A stretch of 64,000 nt of DNA from Humulus lupulus (taxonomy: Eukaryota; Streptophyta; Magnoliopsida; Rosales; Cannabaceae), in NCBI RefSeq assembly GCF_963169125.1, contig NC_084798.1, positions 101,139,970 through 101,203,969 on the forward strand. Direction: 5' to 3'. Shown piece by piece: positions 59,001 to 64,000 of this stretch. The notes under the pieces are model-generated. The model was not told the origin of the DNA. It searched no databases and worked only from the letters and a program-made list of their open reading frames with translations. The number at the start of each line of letters is the position of its first letter. Position 1 is the first letter of the stretch. A program made the translations under genes and the position numbers.

Positions 59001-59882
59001 GCAAGTTATGTTCTAGGTATCCAGATCATTAGGGATAGAAAGAATAGACCCTTAGCTCTATCTCAAGCAGCTTACATTGATAAAGTGCTTGAACGTTTCT
59101 CAATGACAAATTCCAAGAAAGGGTGTCTACCGTCCCGCCAGGGAATTCATCTTTCAAAAAAGCAGTCTCCCCAGACTCTTGAAGAGGAAGATACAATAAG
59201 AAAAGTTCCTTATGCATCTGCAGTTGGAAGTCTGATGTATGCTATGTTGTGTACTAGACCATATATCTCCTATGTAGTGGGAGTAGTGGGCAGGTATCAG
59301 TCAAACCCAGAACTGGAAAATTGGATAACAGTTAAGCATATCCTGAAGTATTTGAGACGGACTAGGGATTATATGTTAGTCTACAAGGGTGGTGTTCTGA
59401 ACCCTGTAGGCTACACAAATTTAGATTTTTAGACTTATGTCGATGACAAGAAGTCTACTTCTGGAATGGTGTTTACTCTTGGGGGTGGAGCTGTGATTTG
59501 GAGAAGCATAAAGCAGTCTGCAATCTCAGATTCCACCGTGGAGGCTGAGTACAAAGCCGCGTCAGAAGCAGCTAAGGAAATAGTCTGGCTAAAGAATTTC
59601 TATTTGGATCTTGGCGTTATTCCAGACATGGATAAACCACTTGTGTTGTTTTGTGACAATATAGGAGCGATAGCCAACTCGAAAGAACCTCAAAGTCACA
59701 AGAGGAATAAACATATAGAAAGGAAGTATCACATTATCCGAGAATATGTGACCAAGGGAGATGTAAAGTTTATGAAGATTGCAACTGAAGACAATCTTGC
59801 AGATCCATTTACAAAGACACTACCATAAGCTACATTTGATAAGCATATCAAGGAAATGGGATTAGTAGAATTAAGACATTAG
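56069..59882 (+). pseudogene. Copia-3 gag-pol, decayed
   Basis: Gag starts at 56069 (MAVSTPILSQFSMEKLTGEN) and stops at 56210. The middle of gag is replaced by short repeats (56222-56340). The zinc knuckle CFHCKEKGHWKRDF lacks its last Cys (codon 56666-56668). The protease motif is WIINFGSTNH: the catalytic Asp is Asn (56765-56767). Integrase has HLRLGHIGYD, HSDVCGP, SDRGGEY and NGVAECRN; a TGA at 57563-57565 precedes SDRGG. Reverse transcriptase (58300-59200) has KMDVKTAFLNGKLDE and the active site LYVDDILLIG, with stops at 58638-58640, near 58711 and near 58818. RNase H (EAEYKAASEA; HKRNKHIERKYH) follows a TAG at 59430-59432. A TAA at 59826-59828 precedes the family's normal end at 59880-59882. 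Confidence 0.92.
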
Positions 59883-59894
59883 TTTCAATTAGTG

Positions 59895-59906
59895 CAAGTG
59901 GGAGTT
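59895..59906 (+). other. Copia-3 polypurine tract
   Basis: CAAGTGGGAGTT directly before the 3' LTR, the common copia form. Confidence 0.9.
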
Positions 59907-61763
59907 TGTTGGGGTTTTATGCCCTAATTAAAACCCAAATTCTTTGTAATCTCATTTTATTATCAATAAAAGAATAAGAAATCATTTATTGACTTGGTCA
60001 ATCACTTTGCTCACATGTTTTATTTTCATGATTATTTGTTTCATATAAACTTCTATTAAATCCCGAGCATATAGCTAATCTTATTTATAGTGACGTAATC
60101 ACAGTGGAATATAAATATGATTATATGTTCAAAATAAGTTAGTCCTAAGATTAGTTAGTGCACAAGATTTACACTGACTTGCCAATCTACGATATGATGT
60201 ACTTACACATTGTGGTGTTGTGTTCTTTCCAGAACATTAGCAAAGCAAATTAGATCGTATGTATTTGTTACATCTGACATGATCGATATCGACAGTTGAT
60301 AAGATAAGTAAACATACCATTATTATCTATTCTAGTCATATCATATAGTTGACCATATGTCAATTCAATCTCAATTCTGCTTGGTTAGTATTCTAACTGA
60401 ATGTATTATTTGAGTTCTTTGACTTGTTCGTTACCAGCTTACCCTACAGACTAGCCCATATTTACATCTTGGGAACTCGGTAGTATAATTGAATGGGAGT
60501 GTTAATCATAGATATGAACATCTATAGCTTCTGATGAAGAAGTGAAACGATGATTTCCTTTTAGTTTGGTTCAAGGTGTTAAATGATAGAGATCTCATTT
60601 CAGTAATTAAATTAGTTTACTGAAATATCATTTACAAGGAACTAAGTGTTTTAAGGGTAAATACAATGAGGAGTAAAACAGTGTTTTAGTCCTATCTCAT
60701 TGTAGACCGTCTATAGAGGATTGAATGAAAATTATGGTTGTAACAATGGATAATTACTGGCATATCGATATTTGTTATAGAGCGTTCTATGAATTCAAGA
60801 GTGCAATTCCGAGTCTATAGTGGAGTCACGAGAAATTTATAAGTTAGTAAATTTATTTGTTACATTTATGATAACTTATTGGAGCTTGATTTCATAGGCC
60901 CATGGTCCCCATTGTACCTTGGATAAAATCATCTAGATAGTCTCAATTAATTGATTTAATTATCAAGTAGAATTATCAAAGTTGACCATGTCAATTTTTG
61001 ATAGTTTCACAGAGTTATGTATTTTTGAGAAGAAAAAAGAAATTAGGGCAGATTTATTTATTAAGATAAATTGGTATCTAAATTAATAAATAAGTTTAAA
61101 TCAAGGTTAAAATTATAAATAATTAATTTGATAAATGATTTAAATAATTATTTAATTAATTAAATCAATAGAAAATAATACAGGCCTTAATTTTAAGTTC
61201 AATGGGCTTATAATCAAATGGGAAATTTCACGGGCCTAAAGCCCATGATAATTTCGACCTAGGGCTATTAATTGACTATTATTTTATTGATTTTTTAATT
61301 AAATTAAATGACCTAATTGAGTCTATAAAAGGAGTGCTTAGAGAGAAGTCAAAACAAAAGTTTGACAAGTCACAAGTCAAATTTTCTGATAGTTTTAGAT
61401 TCTCTCTAAACACAAGTTATTTGCTAAGCCTCTTTGTTATTTTCTCTTCTTCTCTCTATATCTATCTCATGTGTTGAGAATTTCCCACACTAGTCTAGGT
61501 GATTCTAAGGATACATTGGAAGACTGTGGAGAAATTAGAAGAACGGTTCAGTTTCTTGATAATACTCTGCGACTGAAAGGATACAAGAGTTAGAGAAACT
61601 GAAGGAAGGACTCTTTCATTTCGCTGCGTATACTGTAAGTATTCTTATTTTTGTTTCTCTTTGAATTCAATTTTAGAAACATGTTCTAGGTTATCTCATA
61701 TTAATTTGTTTAATATTAGATCTACATGAAAATAAATAAAGATCCTGTATAAAGTTTCTGAAA
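59907..61763 (+). repeat. Copia-3 3' LTR
   Basis: Same start as the 5' LTR; the last bases are GAAA where the 5' copy has GACA, so the terminal CA is lost by substitution. TATA box at 61324-61331. The right flank is TSD CATAG. Confidence 0.94.
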
Positions 61764-62437
61764 CATAGGTCCCCAGAGTGGCTCTATCAACTTCATATAA
61801 ATGTAAGAGTTGATACAAGGGTAAAACTGTAATTTGGAAATTGGAGAATAATTTTATTCTTCGAGTCAAGTATACAATTATATGATAATTGATATTAAAT
61901 AATTAATTTGGAATTAACTATTAAAATTTTGAAAATATGTTTATTAATTTAAATATATATAATTTTCAAAATTTATATATATAAATTAATTAATTAATTT
62001 TTGAAATTAATTATTTTATTTGAGTGGTAGAAAATAAAATTGGTAAGTCAAAAATAGTTTTTTGATTTATTGAATTTTAAAAGATGATGATAATGATGAT
62101 CATCAATTTGAATTTTGAATTCAAAAATTAAATTTTGAAATATGGTTGTCATCTTTTTCCGTAAAAAGATAATACCATATTTTGTGGAAGGATTTATTTT
62201 AGTTAAATAAATAAATAAAAGAAAAAAGAAATATCCCTAAAAAGGGAATACACTACTATTCACGCATGACACAGTCCAAGGACTGTGCCATGTGTATAAC
62301 ATTGTATAGATATTGTATTTGTGTAGTTTTTATTTTATTTATTTAATTGATAAATAATTTGAAAATATATATTTTCAAATTTGGTAAGTTAGATTTTTAC
62401 ATAAATCAATCCCTATCATCATTATGATATTATTATT
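61764..62437 (+). repeat. Copia-E LTR, right piece
   Basis: It continues from 51102 (both sides share ATAGGTCC around the CATAG duplication). Extremely AT-rich, with ATTTTCAAAATTTATATATATAAATT-type runs. No coding sequence. Cut at 62438 by the F-family element; its end is not in the window. Confidence 0.6.
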
Positions 62438-63194
62438 TGTTGACGTAGTTTTTAGCCAACAATTCATTAAGAAATTAAATGGATAGATTAATGCTAAATT
62501 ATAAACCGCAATGAAATAATTAACACACTCTCGAACAGACACAACTTTTACGTGGTTCAGTGGTTAAAATCCACCTAGTCCACGAGTCAATAAAATTACT
62601 TTTCTCTCTAAATTTCTGCAGAGTTTTTGTAATACAAAAATGGCCGTCCCCTTCCCTGTCCATTATTCCTAATATTTATAGGGGAATTTCATGGACATGT
62701 TTGGGTAATTGCTTGAATAAATAAGGTATCTATTTATTACAGATTATTCCCATTTACATTGGGATATGATTTGATAATAGAATAGAATATACATTTATTA
62801 TCTCGGATAATAAATGATAGATATGTGATACAGCCTGGGCATTAATGAGCGTATAGGGAGTCTCTAGATCTCTTGGGATCTTTCAATATGCGTTCTGTCT
62901 GATTTTCCACGAGCTGAATATCTCACTCGAGCTCGTGTTCAACGACTATCTGAACCCTAGCTCATAGTAAGCTTAGAGCACCCAAAGTTGGATATGGTTA
63001 TCATAAGTCTCGAGCTTAATTGTTATCATGAGAGTTGGTCTGATAATAACCTGTGTATCATGCTGTCCAGCCCCCCAAACTCGAGCTGTTCACATCACTG
63101 TTAGCCAGATATTCTTCTTGGCTATTTTTCCACATATTCATCTCGCAGCTGTACCCGAACTGGGTAATTGAACTCGTGCTAATTTCAGGGTACA
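62438..63194 (-). repeat. F-family 3' LTR in minus orientation
   Basis: On the minus strand it runs from TGTACCCTGAAATTAGC (63194) to GTCAACA (62438), matching solo LTR F at both ends, and has the TATA box TATAAATA (62673-62680, minus). A polypurine tract lies directly upstream on the minus strand (63195-63210), so this is a 3' LTR and the element extends to the right. Confidence 0.82.
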
Positions 63195-63210
63195 ACATTT
63201 TCCCCCCAAG
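63195..63210 (-). other. Polypurine tract of the F-family element
   Basis: The minus strand reads CTTGGGGGGAAAATGT and abuts the LTR start TGTACCC. Position and composition fit a plus-strand priming site. Confidence 0.75.
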
Positions 63211-64000
63211 CTCCTGCTCGTGCTTGATGTCGTCACTTTCTGACATGCACAGTAGGTACTTTTAGGCTTCTGCCATGTAAAATAGTGCATGCCCACTACT
63301 CAAGTACTGGACACGGGGCTACCTGCAATTGGTGTCCATTCGGGTTTTGAGGACTGTGACAACTGTCCTGTCAAATTTTTGTCGCCGTATGGTTCATTTA
63401 ATCTTGGCCTTTGGATCTCGAACAAACCCAATTGGATGGCCCAAATTAATTCCCATTTACGTATAAATAGGATGATTAGACCTGAAACCTCACCACCTTT
63501 GCATTCAAAAAATTTCCTTTTCAAAAAACAAAGTTTCCCTTTTTCTTCTCCAACTTCTCCCAAAAACCTTCATCGCCTTTCAGACTTTCAGAAGCTTTAA
63601 AGGAGCTTCTAGTGGACATATCAACATCTTCTTAGAACGAACATATAATCTGTAAGTATTTCCTTGCCTGGTTTGAGTTTTTTAATTCTTGATTTTCCAG
63701 TGAGTTTTTTTACTTCAAAAAATGTTATTTTCTTAATATCGTTTAGGCTATGTCTGAGTGTAAATAGGAAATACGGTTCGGTTTAGGCTAAATGTATGAA
63801 ATCAAACTTGTTTAGAAATAAGGTACTGATAAAACTGGGCAAGTATTTTTGAGAAAATTCTAATGGTAAATCGATTTGAATACCTGTTTGGGGTGTAGAA
63901 GCCGAAGGGGTTTTAGGTTTAATCCTAGTTAGCTTAAAGGTTACGATTCCTTAGGCGGTTTTGCATTAAACCGCTTTCAAAAGGAAAGTAGTGGGTTTGA
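63211..64000 (-). other. Internal region of F-family element, 3' part
   Basis: On the minus strand this would be non-coding DNA between pol and the 3' LTR. No pol domain was seen on either strand. On the plus strand it carries a promoter-like arrangement (63462-63656), described separately. The frames at 63289-63600 and 63300-63563 oppose each other and are not claimed as genes. Confidence 0.6.
63462..63656 (+). promoter_or_regulatory. Antisense TATA box, leader and 5' splice site
   Basis: TATAAATA at 63462-63469 is followed by an AC/T-rich leader with no ATG (about 63495-63651) and then an excellent donor, AATCT/GTAAGT, at 63652. This reads opposite to the retroelement. In Tat-lineage gypsy elements an extra antisense ORF before the 3' LTR is known, so this could be its first non-coding exon; the ORF itself would lie beyond 64000. 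Inference from layout only. Confidence 0.45.

Larger units (their letters stand above)
51103..61763 (+). mobile_element. Copia-3 LTR retrotransposon, complete but inactive
   Basis: Structure: 5' LTR 51103-52960, PBS 52963-52974, long leader to 56068 with a nested solo LTR F, gag-pol 56069-59882, polypurine tract 59895-59906, 3' LTR 59907-61763. The TSD CATAG is perfect (51098-51102; 61764-61768). LTRs of 1.86 kb and the pol type suggest an Angela-like copia lineage, an inference. It is the best-preserved element in the window structurally, yet its genes carry many lesions. Confidence 0.94.

Noticed and set aside
62438..63197. LTR in plus orientation starting TGTTGACG
   Set aside because: The TATA box, homology to LTR F and the abutting polypurine tract all point to the minus orientation; no PBS follows on the plus side.
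3985..64000. Endogenous pararetrovirus (caulimovirid) copies
   Set aside because: All reverse transcriptases seen are in copia or gypsy domain order with LTRs and integrase; no movement-protein or coat-protein region was seen.

Overview
This window looks like nuclear DNA of a eudicot plant. It is AT-rich, with spliced plant-type genes (GT..AG introns of about 70-100 bp) and plant lineages of Ty1/copia, Ty3/gypsy and CACTA elements. No marker here fixes the species. I see no rRNA, tRNA, CRISPR array, prophage or bacterial operon.

Layout. Bases 1-3984 are the only low-copy part and hold one recognisable host exon, exon 1 of a GDSL esterase/lipase on the minus strand (1462-1759) with a TATA box at 1824-1831. 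From 3985 to the right edge almost every base can be assigned to transposable elements stacked inside one another. (i) Copia-1, plus strand, 3985-17692; its 5' LTR is split by a 8,957 bp CACTA transposon at 4193-13149 with TSD TGA. (ii) Copia-2, minus strand: a damaged RNase H fragment (17693-18158) and one LTR now in four pieces (18159-19022, 44588-44662, 47146-47393, 49829-50112). (iii) Gypsy-B, minus, 19023-44587, inserted in that LTR with TSD ATAAA on both sides. Gypsy-B itself received Gypsy-A (19802-27612), Gypsy-G (27927-31784), solo LTR H (34514-37940 plus its last bases at 39806-39808), solo LTR J inside H (36010-36600) and solo LTR I (37943-39805) in the last bases of H. (iv) Solo LTR D (44663-47145) and solo LTR L (47394-49828), both in the Copia-2 LTR with clean TSDs. 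(v) Copia-E LTR (50113-51102 and 61764-62437), split by Copia-3 (51103-61763, two 1.86 kb LTRs, TSD CATAG), whose leader carries solo LTR F (54142-54893). (vi) A 3' LTR of the F family in opposite orientation (62438-63194), with its polypurine tract and the start of its internal region running off the right edge.

Coding capacity. Every transposon gene seen is broken. The CACTA element has a TNP2-type transposase gene with two frameshifts and a nonsense codon. Its second gene joins a Transposase_24-like region, a DUF8039-like region and a Ulp1-type cysteine protease whose His, Asp and Cys motifs are all visible across inferred exons. Gypsy-A has an almost complete gag-pol with an uninterrupted 1,216-codon stretch, then four in-frame stops before its end. 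Copia-1 and Copia-3 gag-pol have many stops and lost catalytic residues.

Most notable. The subterminal regions of the CACTA element contain a perfect 68 bp inverted repeat and a 46 bp one with a single mismatch, both with 6-base loops. The long gypsy LTRs (A, B, D, G, H, L) share a candidate intron inside the LTR, a conserved small hairpin just before its 3' splice site, and a fast-changing GC-rich repeat block at a fixed place. The right edge carries a TATA box, an ATG-free leader and a 5' splice site facing antisense to the retroelement there. I found nothing that looks like a defence or biosynthetic system.
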